A DNA stretch of 64,000 nt from Reichenbachiella ulvae (GCF_025833875.1 NZ_JAOYOD010000001.1:4030001-4094000); one strand, 5' to 3'; shown: positions 14,208 through 24,553, counted from the stretch's first letter. The notes: generated by a model from the letters alone, not told the origin. Numbers and translations: made by a program.

Positions 14208-17200
14208 TTATGCAATTTCTTTTTTAGCTAATTTTTGTTTTTCAAGTACGGCTTTGTACTCTGTCGGAATCACCTTCACGAATTTCGCTTTGGCAGTTTC
14301 CCAGTTGTCCAACATTCTGTACGCTACTTTACTACCAGTGAATCTGTTGTGCTTGTTCAGCATCTCGAAGATGAATTCGAAATCCTCAGCACCTGGAGTT
14401 TCCAGCTCTACCATCTCTTTGTTGCATCTTGATTCGAAATCAAAACCATCCACGTAGATGTAAGCGATACCTCCACTCATACCTGCAGCGAAGTTTTTAC
14501 CTGTTTCGCCCAGTACGATTACACGACCCCCAGTCATGTACTCACAGCCGTGATCTCCCAATCCTTCGGTAATCGCGATGGCGCCTGAGTTTCTAACTGC
14601 GAATCGCTCACCTGCTTTACCGTTGGCGTACAACTCACCAGAAGTCGCACCGTAAAGGTTCACATTACCCACAATGATGTTGTCTTCAGGAACCAAATCC
14701 GATTTTTTGTTTGGATGAACGATGATACGTCCACCTGACAAGCCTTTACCTACATAGTCATTGGCTTCTCCTTCGAGATTGAAAGTGATACCTTTCGCCA
14801 GGAAGGCCCCAAAACTCTGTCCAGCAGACCCTGTGAATTTCACCTTGATGGTGTCTTCTTTCAGGCCGTTAGGTCCATGTAGTCTTGCCAACTGACCAGA
14901 AAGCATCGCACCTGTCGTTCTGTTCTGGTTGTTGATTGGGTAGTCAAGTTTTACTTTTTTCTTCTCTTCTAGAGCTGGAGCAGCATCTTTGATCAATTGA
15001 TTGTCGATCACTATATCCAATTCGTGATCCTGATCCTCTGTCTTACAAGACAATCCGTCTTCTGCAGAGTGGAAAGGATTCAGAAGTAAAGCCTCCAGGT
15101 CGATGTTACCTGCATGCTCTGCTGCCAATTCTCTATCGAAAGTCAATAGATCGGTACGACCTATCAATTCATTTACTGTCTTTACGCCCAGTTCAGCCAT
15201 TACTTCTCTCAATCCCTGAGCTAGGAAGTGGAAGAAATTCACAATGTGATCTACTTCGCCTGAGAATAGTTTTCTCAACTCAGGGTTCTGAGTCGCTACC
15301 CCTACTGGACATGTATTCAAGTGGCATTTTCTCATCATGATACAGCCTTCTACGACCAATACCGCTGTAGAAATACCCCACTCTTCTGCTCCCAGGATCG
15401 CTGCGATCGCCAAATCTCTGGCGGTTCTCAACTGACCATCTGTCTGCAGTTTTACTTTCTTTCTCAATCCGTTTTTCTCCAGAGTCTGGTGCGTCTCTGC
15501 CAAACCAATCTCCCAGGGAATACCCGCATGGTGAACAGATGATATAGGAGAAGCTCCTGTACCTCCATCGTGACCAGCGATCAGGATGTTGTCTGCCTTA
15601 GCTTTAGCCACACCAGCAGCAATCGTACCTACGCCTGACTCAGATACCAACTTCACGTTGATGTCTGCTTGTTGGTTGGTGTTTTTCAGGTCATAGATCA
15701 GCTGAGCCAAATCCTCAATCGAATAGATATCGTGGTGAGGAGGAGGAGAAATCAAGGATACACCCGGTGTACTGTGTCTGATACGACCGATGGTCTCATC
15801 CACTTTCTTACCTGGCAGCTGTCCACCTTCTCCTGGCTTAGCACCCTGAGCTACTTTAATCTGAATTTCGTCTGCGTTGACCAAATAGTGAGCGGTAACA
15901 CCAAAACGTCCAGAAGCCACCTGCTTGATCGCAGATCTAGACAGCGTACCGTCTGGGTTTGGCTCGTATCGAACGGCATCTTCACCACCCTCGCCACTAT
16001 TAGACTTAGCACCGATCTTATTCATCGCCTTAGCGATGGTCGTATGTGCCTCCTCAGAGATCGAACCGAATGACATAGCACCTGTGGCGAATCTTGGAAG
16101 AATCGCTTCCACTGGCTCTACCTCATCGATGCTGATCGAGTTGTTTTTATTGAAACTGAACATGCTTCGAAGAGTAATGTTCTTCTTAGCCTGATCATCG
16201 ATATGCTTTTGATACGTTTTGAACAGCTCGTAATCACCCAGTCTTGTAGACTTTTGCAGCGCGTGAATTACCTCAGGAGAGAACAGGTGACGAACACCGT
16301 CTCTTTTCCACTGGTACAATCCGCCTGTTGGCAACTTAGCTGATTCGTTTACAGTCTTGTATGCCGTTGAGTGATCTTGTAGGATCGACTCTTCTAGCTG
16401 ATCAAATCCCTTACCTGAGATTCTCGAAGGCGTGCCTTTGAAGCACATATCAGATACTTCAAGATCCAAACCGAGGATTTCGAAAATCTGAGCCGACTCG
16501 TAAGACTGGATCGTAGAGATACCCATTTTAGAAAGAATCTTTCTCAATCCGTATCCTACTGCCTTTCTGTATTTCTCAAATAATTTTTCACCGTCTGTTT
16601 CGCCTAGCTTTTCTCCTTCTGCCAGCATCGTTTCGATGGCCATGAAAGGATAAACAGCCGTAGCACCGAATCCTACCAATGTAGCGAAGTGGTGTGTTTC
16701 GATCACATCTCCACCTTCGATCACCAGACTTGCCTTGGCTCTCAATTGGGTATTCAACAGATGATTGTGTATTGCACCTGTAGCCAATAGAGAAGGAATT
16801 CTTGATTTCTCAGCGTTTACCGCTCTGTTGGATACGATGACAATCGTAGCACCGTCGTTTACTTGAGCCTCTACCTCAGCAGAAAGATCAAGAAGTGCTT
16901 GCTTCAAATTCTTTTCTGAAGGATTGTAAGTCGAATCTACTACTACAGATTTGAACCCATCGATATTGATGTTCTTGATATACTCAAATTCCGCAGTTGA
17001 AAGCATAGGGCTTTCGATTCTCAATTTGTGCGCGTGATCAGGAATGTGATTCAGTGGGTTGTAAGAAGTACCCAGGTAATTCACCAAAGACATCACTGCC
17101 TTTTCTCTGATCGGGTCGATCGCCGGGTTAGATACCTGAGCAAACAGCTGCTTGATGTATTGAGAAATGTGCGTGCTGCCCTCTCTAAATACTGCCAATG

Positions 17201-18716
17201 CCGTATCGTTACCCATAGATCCTAGAGGCTCTGTTCCTCCTTTGAGCATCGGCTCCAGAATGAACTTTAAATCCTCTACTGTAAATCCGTAAGCGATTTG
17301 CTTTTGAGTCAACTCATCTTCTTTGATCGATCTGTTGAACTCTTGTGATTTCACCTGCTCGTTGAGACGAACGAGGTTTTTATCTACCCACTCCTGATAA
17401 GGCTGAGCCTTAGCCAGGAATTCTTTGATTTCTTTGTCGAAGGAGATTTTGCCAGACTGAAGATCCACCATCACCATTTGGCCTGGTCCTAATCTTTCGT
17501 TTTTGGCTACATTCTCAGGTGCGATATCCACTACCCCTACTTCAGAGCTCAATACCAAACGATCGTCCTTAGTAAACACGATACGTGAAGGTCTCAAACC
17601 ATTTCTATCCAAAGAAGCTCCGATCGTATATCCATCGGTGTATACCAATGAAGCCGGACCATCCCATGGTTCGAAGATTGTAGAGTGGAATTCGAAGAAG
17701 GCTCTCTTTTCTGGACTGATTACAGTCTCTTCCTGCCATGCCTCAGGCACTAGCATCGCCATGGCGTGCTGGATGTTAGTACCACCCATCACCATCAGCT
17801 CCAGAATAGCATCCAGGTTAGCCGAATCTGAGAAACGTGAATTACAGATAGGAGAAAGCACCGCTAATTCTTCGTCAGTAAAATTGGTAGAGTGCAACAA
17901 TGCCTCTCTAGCCACCATCTTGTTGATGTTACCTTTGATCGTGTTGATCTCACCATTGTGAGCCAGGAATCTAAAAGGCTGAGCCAATCTCCACTCTGGG
18001 AATGTATTGGTAGAGAAACGAGAGTGTACCAATGCGATAGCAGAAGCATATCTTTCGTCTCTTAAATCTTCGTAAAATTCTGGAATCTGCCAGGTTCTCA
18101 ACTCCCCCTTGAAAATAATGGTGGTAGAAGAGAATGAAGGCATGTAAAAATCAGATACAGGGTAAGTTCCTCTTACCTTGTGCTCGATCGATTTTCTAAG
18201 CACGTACAACGAGCGATTCAGGTCCAAACCTTTCAGCTTGTCCTTCTTCACGAATACATGATAGATTGTCGGTTCAGACTGCTTGGCAATCTTACCTAAT
18301 TTCTTGTCGTTAACTGGCACCTTTCTCAACCACAGATTTTCGAAACCTAATTCCGAAATGGCCTGTGATACTAAATCAAGGTGACCTTGTTCTTCTTCAA
18401 GATTTTTAGGAACGAAAAGAACGCCTACTCCGTAGTGCTCTTTTTTTGGTAGCTCAATACCTTCCTCTTTTGCGATGGCCGCAAAGTAATCGTAGGGTAC
18501 CTGGGTCATGATCCCTGCACCGTCACCGGTTTCGCCGTCTGCTGCCACACCTCCACGGTGCTCCATTTTCTCAAGCATGATCAGTCCATCCGAGACTATT
18601 TGATGGGAAGGTTTATTTTTAATATGAGCAATAAAACCAATCCCACAAGAATCCCTCTCAAACTCCGGAGAGTATAATCCTGTATTTTTTATATTTTGCT
18701 TCATAGACATATCCAA
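14208..18716 (-). CDS. gltB: Glutamate synthase large subunit
   Basis: 1502 aa. Converts glutamine plus 2-oxoglutarate into two glutamate. A short propeptide precedes the catalytic nucleophile Cys in FERDSCGIGFIAH (near residue 24), which is exposed by processing in this family. The class II glutamine amidotransferase domain covers about the first 400 residues, followed by the central domain. The FMN-binding synthase domain includes GEGGEDAVRYEPNPDG and a 3Fe-4S motif, CIMMRKCHLNTCPVG. The GXGXG beta-helix domain lies at the C-terminus (GLSGGRIIV, GATSGELYANGKAGERF). Upstream Met choices (MDMSMKQ) differ by only 3-4 residues. Nitrogen assimilation operon with gltD. Confidence 0.98.
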   Translation of the reverse strand: MDMSMKQNIKNTGLYSPEFERDSCGIGFIAHIKNKPSHQIVSDGLIMLEKMEHRGGVAADGETGDGAGIMTQVPYDYFAAIAKEEGIELPKKEHYGVGVLFVPKNLEEEQGHLDLVSQAISELGFENLWLRKVPVNDKKLGKIAKQSEPTIYHVFVKKDKLKGLDLNRSLYVLRKSIEHKVRGTYPVSDFYMPSFSSTTIIFKGELRTWQIPEFYEDLRDERYASAIALVHSRFSTNTFPEWRLAQPFRFLAHNGEINTIKGNINKMVAREALLHSTNFTDEELAVLSPICNSRFSDSANLDAILELMVMGGTNIQHAMAMLVPEAWQEETVISPEKRAFFEFHSTIFEPWDGPASLVYTDGYTIGASLDRNGLRPSRIVFTKDDRLVLSSEVGVVDIAPENVAKNERLGPGQMVMVDLQSGKISFDKEIKEFLAKAQPYQEWVDKNLVRLNEQVKSQEFNRSIKEDELTQKQIAYGFTVEDLKFILEPMLKGGTEPLGSMGNDTALAVFREGSTHISQYIKQLFAQVSNPAIDPIREKAVMSLVNYLGTSYNPLNHIPDHAHKLRIESPMLSTAEFEYIKNINIDGFKSVVVDSTYNPSEKNLKQALLDLSAEVEAQVNDGATIVIVSNRAVNAEKSRIPSLLATGAIHNHLLNTQLRAKASLVIEGGDVIETHHFATLVGFGATAVYPFMAIETMLAEGEKLGETDGEKLFEKYRKAVGYGLRKILSKMGISTIQSYESAQIFEILGLDLEVSDMCFKGTPSRISGKGFDQLEESILQDHSTAYKTVNESAKLPTGGLYQWKRDGVRHLFSPEVIHALQKSTRLGDYELFKTYQKHIDDQAKKNITLRSMFSFNKNNSISIDEVEPVEAILPRFATGAMSFGSISEEAHTTIAKAMNKIGAKSNSGEGGEDAVRYEPNPDGTLSRSAIKQVASGRFGVTAHYLVNADEIQIKVAQGAKPGEGGQLPGKKVDETIGRIRHSTPGVSLISPPPHHDIYSIEDLAQLIYDLKNTNQQADINVKLVSESGVGTIAAGVAKAKADNILIAGHDGGTGASPISSVHHAGIPWEIGLAETHQTLEKNGLRKKVKLQTDGQLRTARDLAIAAILGAEEWGISTAVLVVEGCIMMRKCHLNTCPVGVATQNPELRKLFSGEVDHIVNFFHFLAQGLREVMAELGVKTVNELIGRTDLLTFDRELAAEHAGNIDLEALLLNPFHSAEDGLSCKTEDQDHELDIVIDNQLIKDAAPALEEKKKVKLDYPINNQNRTTGAMLSGQLARLHGPNGLKEDTIKVKFTGSAGQSFGAFLAKGITFNLEGEANDYVGKGLSGGRIIVHPNKKSDLVPEDNIIVGNVNLYGATSGELYANGKAGERFAVRNSGAIAITEGLGDHGCEYMTGGRVIVLGETGKNFAAGMSGGIAYIYVDGFDFESRCNKEMVELETPGAEDFEFIFEMLNKHNRFTGSKVAYRMLDNWETAKAKFVKVIPTEYKAVLEKQKLAKKEIA

Positions 18717-18801
18717 TAAAAAATGTTGTTTTCCCTGTGCCTTAGTAGAGAACTCTACTAAATTTAATGTTGTCGGCTGACACAGATCATTTTTGAGTCT
18801 A

Positions 18802-18809
18802 CAAATCTA
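18802..18809 (-). promoter_or_regulatory. Putative gltB promoter -7 box (TAGATTTG)
   Basis: The minus strand reads TAGATTTG, a full match to TAnnTTTG, 85 bp upstream of the gltB start in the 217-bp divergent region. No convincing -33 element lies at the expected spacing. The rest of the region is very AT-rich. Confidence 0.35.
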
Positions 18810-18933
18810 CATTTTTAATTCTCAAAATTTTTTATAGTTTAGCAAAGTCATAACATATCCAAAGTCAGACTAAATTCACCTATTTTACTGTAAATCAATA
18901 AATTATACTAAATTAAATAGTACCATTCATATC

Positions 18934-20475
18934 ATGTCCAAAAAATCTAGTCCGCAACCGCTGTTTCAGTTAATCAAGTCGCTCACCAAGTCCGAAAAAA
19001 GAAGTTTTAAACTTTATGTCAGCCGCATCAATGAGGAAAACGAAGTAAAGTTCATCACTTTATTTGATATTTTAGATAGGCTTGAAGAATATGATGAGGC
19101 TGTCATCATCAAAAAAATGTCCAATATTAGCAAGGCCCAGTTGGCGAACCTAAAATCTCATCTTTACAAGCAGGTTTTGCTGGTTCTCAGAATCAGTCAT
19201 TTGAAAAATGATGTAGACATCCAACTGCGCGAAAACCTTGATTATGTACGTCTATTGTACAAAAAGGGGCTTTATGACGAAAGTATGAAGCTGCTCAACA
19301 AGATCAAGCTGACCGCTAACAACTACAAAAAGAACATCTTTAAGCTGGCGCTGCTGAACTACGAAAAAAACATCGAAAACCAGCAAATGCTCACCCTGGA
19401 TACTACGACGACTCTCAAACTGGACAGAGAGACGAAGAGCATCCTGAACAAAATCAACGTGGCACAGTCCTTCTTTTCTGTTGCCCTCCGTATGAAGGCG
19501 CAATTCTTGAAAGGCGGTATGGCGCGTAGCGAAGACGAGCTGGAAAAAATTAACAAGATTTTTTACTCCAGTCTGCCAGAATACGACAAAGCACACCTTT
19601 CTTTTAGTGAGCAGTATAATATGTGTCGTGCTTATTATTGGTATTCATACTTGATTCAAGATTTCGAATCATGCGTGAAATACACAGAGATCTGGGTCAG
19701 CATTTTCAAAGAAAATAACCTGACACATCTTCGACATGCAGAGTTCTTACGCGGACTCAACAGACTGCTGCAGTCGCTCTTCCGTATCAACGATAGGGAT
19801 CGCTTCAACATGTATTATGAGGAGCTAATCGAATTCGAAAAACTATATATGAAAGCCATCGATTCGAACAGTAAACAGCTGCTGCTTCGCTGCCTCACGA
19901 TCCAGACACTCAACAAGTGTTTCATGGAAGGTGACTTCAAAAAGTATGAGCATAAGCTGACTCGCTACCTCACTAAGATTGAGGACAACATGGAGTACAT
20001 CGATAGAAACAACCAACTGGTAATCTTCTACAAATCGGCCATCCTCTACTTCGGGCTTCAGGACTATGAAAAATGCATGGTATATCTGGAACGCGTACTC
20101 GAAGATCACGACGAACATTTGAGAGAAGACCTGAAGAGTTTCTCTTATATCATCTTCGTGATCGCCCTTTACGAACAACGGGATTATAAGAAGTTGGAAA
20201 AAGTCAGAAAACGCGCCTTCGTCTACTTGAGACAGAGGAACATTTTGGGCAAATTTCACCACATTATCCTGCAATTCATCAAGCGTTCGGAGCACATCAT
20301 GCCTTTGGATCTGAAAGGTGAATTGAAGAACCTGCGTTCGAGTCTAGAGCCATTGAGAGAAGATAAATTCGAATCTAAACCTCTTCTTTATTTCGATATT
20401 ATGAGTTGGCTGGAAAGTAAAATCTCGGGCCGATCATTCCTAGAAGTAGTGAAAGAGGCTGCTGAAATGGATTGA
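18934..20475 (+). CDS. Unknown protein, 513 aa, helical repeat (TPR-like) architecture
   Basis: No signal peptide or membrane helix; basic N-terminus (MSKKSSPQPLFQLIKSLTKSEKRSFKLY). The first ~90 residues suggest a small domain. The rest is helical pairs rich in Leu, Tyr and Lys that resemble degenerate TPRs, for example LLYKKGLYDESMKLLNKIKL, ILYFGLQDYEKCMVYLERVL and ALYEQRDYKKLEKVRKRAF. I recognise this only as a lineage-specific conserved type in Cytophagales. It is divergent from gltB and ends at a strong terminator, so it is monocistronic. A scaffold role is inference from the architecture. Confidence 0.75.
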   Translation: MSKKSSPQPLFQLIKSLTKSEKRSFKLYVSRINEENEVKFITLFDILDRLEEYDEAVIIKKMSNISKAQLANLKSHLYKQVLLVLRISHLKNDVDIQLRENLDYVRLLYKKGLYDESMKLLNKIKLTANNYKKNIFKLALLNYEKNIENQQMLTLDTTTTLKLDRETKSILNKINVAQSFFSVALRMKAQFLKGGMARSEDELEKINKIFYSSLPEYDKAHLSFSEQYNMCRAYYWYSYLIQDFESCVKYTEIWVSIFKENNLTHLRHAEFLRGLNRLLQSLFRINDRDRFNMYYEELIEFEKLYMKAIDSNSKQLLLRCLTIQTLNKCFMEGDFKKYEHKLTRYLTKIEDNMEYIDRNNQLVIFYKSAILYFGLQDYEKCMVYLERVLEDHDEHLREDLKSFSYIIFVIALYEQRDYKKLEKVRKRAFVYLRQRNILGKFHHIILQFIKRSEHIMPLDLKGELKNLRSSLEPLREDKFESKPLLYFDIMSWLESKISGRSFLEVVKEAAEMD

Positions 20476-20503
20476 TGTCAGGATATTTTCTATGAGTAAA
20501 ACT

Positions 20504-20535
20504 AGCTCCTTGCAATAAATGTAAGGAGCTTTTTT
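20504..20535 (+). terminator. Rho-independent terminator
   Basis: AGCTCCTT (20504-20511) pairs with AAGGAGCT (20523-20530) and a T-run follows. It is 29 bp after the 513-aa gene and lies between convergent genes. Confidence 0.8.
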
Positions 20536-20540
20536 ATGCC

Positions 20541-22208
20541 CTAAAAACTATGGTCTCTTGCAGCAATATTCAGACGAAGCGCGATAGAGGTATATTGTGT
20601 AGTAGATTCCATGGCAGAAGCATCACTTTTTACATCCCTGTATATATGCCTCAGATCTATGAATAGATTTTGACGCAGCATATAGCTCGCCATGACATCC
20701 ACAAAGACATGTTGGCTGGGCACACTGTCTCCAATTTCATAGCCATAATCTCCATTTCTTGAGTTATAGTCCTTCATCACATCACTCCCATAGTTCTCGT
20801 TAGGCCTGTCGTTTCCTCGTTGTGCCAAAATCACCTTTGCTGTCAGATACAAATAGCGGATCGGCTGGTACCTTCCAATCATGACCACTTCGTGAAAATT
20901 GGCGCCAAAGGGATGAGCCAACGGCTGTCGATAGTGTGCATAGTTGGTAAAAATCGATTCGTGCTGATAGGTAAAAGGTCGGGACATATTGTATTCGGCC
21001 TGAAGGTCCAGATTTTCGATCCCCAATGCATTGTAGTACTTCCCACCCAGCTGCAGTGAGTATTTATTGCCCCACCAGCCATTGTTGGCCTTGAGCTCGC
21101 CAATGACCATTTCGTCCAAAAGTCCCTGACCGTATATCTGCAACTGTCGAAGTGCGTTCCATTTGAAGTCAATACCAAAAAGTGCGTTGTCTGGACTACC
21201 CGTATATTGCTCAATAGAGCGGTAGAAAATAATCGGGTTCAGATAGTTCCACTCAAAAGCCGTGCTGGTGCTGTCTCCTCTGTGAAACATGATGGCTTCA
21301 TATACCCCAACATTCAATCGATCGGTCAGGTTAATGCTCAAGTGATGAGCAGTCATAAATTTTTTCGGGAAAGCCTCGGTACCATTCGAACCAAAGGAGC
21401 TATAAGGAGCATCTGCCACCAATTCTGTGAATAGGTTGGTATACTGAATGCGCCAGACTTTGGTCTGGATCTTTAGGAAAGTACTAGGTGCCGCAAAATC
21501 CGATAAGAGCATAGATCGATAGCCATTACCAATGAAGTTTTTGTCATGACCGAACTGCACCCCAATGTGTTTGGTAGCCTGAAAGGTGATGTAGCCGCGG
21601 GCATTGATAAAATCTACCCCACCATTCTCTCCATATTTTTTCCAGAAAGCCTCGTTGGGTACTACACCATTGCTGGCGGTATATTTTTGCACATAGTCCG
21701 GAAATATAGCTTGATTCTCTCCTACAAAGGAATAAAAACCAACTCTTTGGTCTATCTGCCCCCGCAACTCGATCCCTCGTGTATTGATGAAGGGCCGACC
21801 CGCACTGTTTTCATCTCTACCAACCCCCAGGTACAAAACAGGGCTCACCTTCAGCTGAAAGGCTTCTTTGTTGACGTGAAGCATATCCGCTCTGCTTCGA
21901 TAAAACCACTTCAGAAAAGGCTTTTTACTTCTGGCATATTCCTCCCCATCCGCAACAAATTCCCAATTGTCGGTCAGCAAGTATTTTTTGTTGGGTTCGA
22001 ATTGAGATAAGGAATCGACATGACTGGCAATATCGACTCTTCGATAAGGCTTGAAGCTGCTGTGTATGCTGGGACTCACATCGCCATTGATCACTTCGGC
22101 GCGATCGATCAAATGATAATAGTCCTGATTGAGCGGTGCATATACGCTCTGAGCCATAGCGCCCATAGACATGCCCACTGCTACACAAAAAGCCAAACCC
22201 TTTTTCAT
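20541..22208 (-). CDS. remB: RemB-like gliding motility / Wzi-type outer membrane protein
   Basis: 555 aa with a signal peptide cut after SMGAMAQ. The body is an outer-membrane beta-barrel pattern of alternating aromatic strands. Segments such as HIGVQFGHDKNFIGNGYRSM and EWNYLNPIIFYRSIEQ are typical of the Wzi/capsule-assembly-like family that includes the Flavobacterium johnsoniae surface protein RemB. In that organism RemB is needed for normal gliding; the role here is inferred from similarity. No other gliding genes (gld, spr) are in the window. It starts 74 bp downstream of the sodium symporter and could be in the same transcript. Confidence 0.75.
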   Translation of the reverse strand: MKKGLAFCVAVGMSMGAMAQSVYAPLNQDYYHLIDRAEVINGDVSPSIHSSFKPYRRVDIASHVDSLSQFEPNKKYLLTDNWEFVADGEEYARSKKPFLKWFYRSRADMLHVNKEAFQLKVSPVLYLGVGRDENSAGRPFINTRGIELRGQIDQRVGFYSFVGENQAIFPDYVQKYTASNGVVPNEAFWKKYGENGGVDFINARGYITFQATKHIGVQFGHDKNFIGNGYRSMLLSDFAAPSTFLKIQTKVWRIQYTNLFTELVADAPYSSFGSNGTEAFPKKFMTAHHLSINLTDRLNVGVYEAIMFHRGDSTSTAFEWNYLNPIIFYRSIEQYTGSPDNALFGIDFKWNALRQLQIYGQGLLDEMVIGELKANNGWWGNKYSLQLGGKYYNALGIENLDLQAEYNMSRPFTYQHESIFTNYAHYRQPLAHPFGANFHEVVMIGRYQPIRYLYLTAKVILAQRGNDRPNENYGSDVMKDYNSRNGDYGYEIGDSVPSQHVFVDVMASYMLRQNLFIDLRHIYRDVKSDASAMESTTQYTSIALRLNIAARDHSF

Positions 22209-22282
22209 TGATGCTCTTTTAGAAACAATGATAGGGATTTAATTTGTTTTGGAAAGTAAAGGATTGAATCAATAGCAGAATC

Positions 22283-23674
22283 TTACTCTGCCTTGTTGAA
22301 CAACCGTGCGATAAAGTACACTGAAAAACCAGCTATTAGACCTGGCATCATTTCATATACGATGGCTCCCCAGCCCAGGAAATTCCAGGTTAAGGTGACT
22401 CCTCCGCCTATGATCATCATGGCTAGGGTCGTACCCGCACTCAAGTCTTTTCCCAACATGCGCAGCGTAATCACCGGACCAAAAACGGTACCCAATACCG
22501 CCCAGGCATAGATCACAATGGCAAATACACTGGTCTCTCCATAGAGTGCAATGATCACAGCAAAGACCGTGATCCCAATCGTAAAGAGCTTGCTGACATT
22601 ATAATTGTTCTTGAATTGAGGGAAAATATCATTCGAAAGGGAAGAGGTACAACTGATCACCAATGAATCAGCAGTGGATATCGTAGCAGCAAAAATCCCT
22701 GCGAGCATAATACCTACCAAATAGTCTGGCAGAAGTTCCATCGACATCATAGGCAAGGCCAGCTCTGGGTCGAATGAACCTTTGGCAGGCAACACAATCC
22801 TGGACAACAAACCTACACCAATAGCCAATGCATAAAAGCCCGTGAACCACGAGTAGTAGTACATTCTTACTTTTCTGATATTATTGGTATTGTCCAGAGT
22901 CATATAACGAACCATGATGTGTGGCTGGCCCACTACCCCAAAACCTGCAAACAACCAACCCACTGCCACTAGAACAGAAGCGGTCAATGTTTTGCTAGGG
23001 TGAAATAGGTTCATATAACCTACTTCGACTTCCTTCAGGCTAGTCATAGTATCAGTCCAGCCACCCATGTAATTCACCGCGTAGTACAACAATATACCCA
23101 TGGCTATAAACATAACGATCGACTGGGCAGCGTCCGTCCAAATAGACGCTCGGATACCTCCAGAAAAACAATAGATCACGACCAAAACAGCTCCAGATAT
23201 CACACCGATCCATTGATCTAGCTCCAAGGTTACGAATAGGGCTTTGCCCCCTGCGCTAAACTGGGCCGCAGCATAGGTGCTCAAGAAAACAAAGCTGATG
23301 ATCCCACTTAATAAGCGAATGCTCTTGATGATTTTTCCTTTGTGATTGGCGATGAGGCTACCGAAACTTAGGATGTCGTATTTCGCGCTCAAGTCTCGCA
23401 ATTTGCCATAAACCAACAGGGAACCGAAAAAGTCCCCCAAAATCCAACCGATCATCAGCCATACAGATTCCAGGCCTGCGGTATAGGTATACCCAATCAT
23501 ACCGATGAACATATAACCACTGTTGTTGGTGGCTACTGCAGACAGGGCTACCAACCAGGGCTGCATATCCTGTCCAGCTAGAAGATAGTCTTTGGTGTTT
23601 TTCTGTTTCTGAATAGAAGAGGCTACTCCGATTCCTGCGAATAGCAGGAGCATTAAGGCAAATACTACGATCAT
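22283..23674 (-). CDS. Sodium:solute symporter (PutP-like, SSS family)
   Basis: 463 aa with about 12-13 transmembrane helices. The family motifs are visible: the N-terminal KNTKDYLLAGQDMQPWLVAL with SAVATNNSGYMFIGMIG, GGIRASIWTDAAQSIVMF around helix 5, and GIMLAGIFAATISTADSLVI around helix 8. These include the sodium-site serines and the TADS motif. It imports an organic solute with sodium across the inner membrane. The sequence looks closest to proline symporters, but the substrate cannot be fixed from sequence. Confidence 0.88.
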   Translation of the reverse strand: MIVVFALMLLLFAGIGVASSIQKQKNTKDYLLAGQDMQPWLVALSAVATNNSGYMFIGMIGYTYTAGLESVWLMIGWILGDFFGSLLVYGKLRDLSAKYDILSFGSLIANHKGKIIKSIRLLSGIISFVFLSTYAAAQFSAGGKALFVTLELDQWIGVISGAVLVVIYCFSGGIRASIWTDAAQSIVMFIAMGILLYYAVNYMGGWTDTMTSLKEVEVGYMNLFHPSKTLTASVLVAVGWLFAGFGVVGQPHIMVRYMTLDNTNNIRKVRMYYYSWFTGFYALAIGVGLLSRIVLPAKGSFDPELALPMMSMELLPDYLVGIMLAGIFAATISTADSLVISCTSSLSNDIFPQFKNNYNVSKLFTIGITVFAVIIALYGETSVFAIVIYAWAVLGTVFGPVITLRMLGKDLSAGTTLAMMIIGGGVTLTWNFLGWGAIVYEMMPGLIAGFSVYFIARLFNKAE

Positions 23675-23765
23675 AGATATTTCAATATTAAAATAATAGA
23701 TCGCAAGTTAAGTAAAACTCAATCCCCCTTGAAATTACTCTGCACAGAATCGGTTATTCGTAGGC

Positions 23766-24239
23766 TCAGAGCATTTCGTCCAATATTCTACCATAGTCAT
23801 ATTGGAGGTCTTCGTGCAATTTGCTTAGAGATTTGCGAACACTCGCCACTTGTCTTTGATACAGATTAAAAAGTGTTGCGTTGCGCTGAAGGGGTGGGTC
23901 AAATTCTAATAAACACTGACAGTAATAAGTCAGCAGCTCTACTTCCGTCTCCCTTTTCTTTGAATAACGGATGTACTTCTTAGTTAATCGTAAAATTTTA
24001 CGAGCACTTTTATTCACATAGTAATAGCTGTAGCGATTGATTTCGGCGAACAATTCGTCCATTTCCGTCTTGACAGATTGGATATAACTATCCTCGTCCT
24101 GTGCCTCATACAACAGATAAGTCAGCAGCTCTTTGTTCTCCTTTTTGAAGCGAGAAAGCTGCAAGCACAGCTCCATGAGCTCTTTTTCAGATTTTTCTTT
24201 TAGGGCTTCTTTTAGTTCTTTGACACTTGCTGCTTTCAT
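23766..24239 (-). CDS. Unknown helical protein, 157 aa
   Basis: Charged, all-helical cytosolic protein that begins MKAASVKELKEALKEKSEKE. It has no signal, cofactor motif or membrane helix. It contains several Tyr/Lys-rich helices (RYSYYYVNKSARKILRLTKK). Codon use is like that of its neighbours and the start is a clear ATG. It is divergent from the DEAD-box helicase gene. I do not recognise a family with confidence; the pattern is of a small conserved Cytophagales hypothetical. Confidence 0.65.
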   Translation of the reverse strand: MKAASVKELKEALKEKSEKELMELCLQLSRFKKENKELLTYLLYEAQDEDSYIQSVKTEMDELFAEINRYSYYYVNKSARKILRLTKKYIRYSKKRETEVELLTYYCQCLLEFDPPLQRNATLFNLYQRQVASVRKSLSKLHEDLQYDYGRILDEML

Positions 24240-24331
24240 GGTTTGTCACTTTTGAGGCAAGATATTAACTGATATTGAGAGCGACATATACATGAAATAA
24301 AAAATAGCCAAACAGCGAAAAAACTACATTA

Positions 24332-24364
24332 TTGACTTTTCCCCAACTATTAGTCGTAGCTTTG
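24332..24364 (+). promoter_or_regulatory. Putative promoter of the DEAD-box helicase
   Basis: A TTG at 24332-24334 and TAGCTTTG at 24357-24364 match the Bacteroidota -33 (TTG) and -7 (TAnnTTTG) elements, with a 22-bp spacer, close to the usual 19-21. This gives a 5' leader of roughly 185 nt. Confidence 0.5.
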
Positions 24365-24553
24365 CACTTTAGAACCGAAATGATATTTGACCCTGAATCA
24401 TTGATTCAGGAGTAAATAGAAATGAAGTTAACAAGTTGCGAGTGGCAGACAATTCTTAAAATGTCCGAACTCAAAAATATTTAACTCTCTACTATTCACT
24501 TTTTACTACGGCTTGCCGGATTGAAATTATTTGTCATTTCACTAACAGTTTAT
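24365..24553 (+). promoter_or_regulatory. Long 5' leader of the helicase with a perfect hairpin
   Basis: The ~190-nt stretch between the -7 box and the ATG contains CCTGAATCA-T-TGATTCAGG (24392-24410), a perfect 9-bp inverted repeat. The remainder has no gene. Long structured leaders are common on RNA helicase and cold-shock genes, where they allow autoregulation or temperature control. That role is inferred here. Confidence 0.45.
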
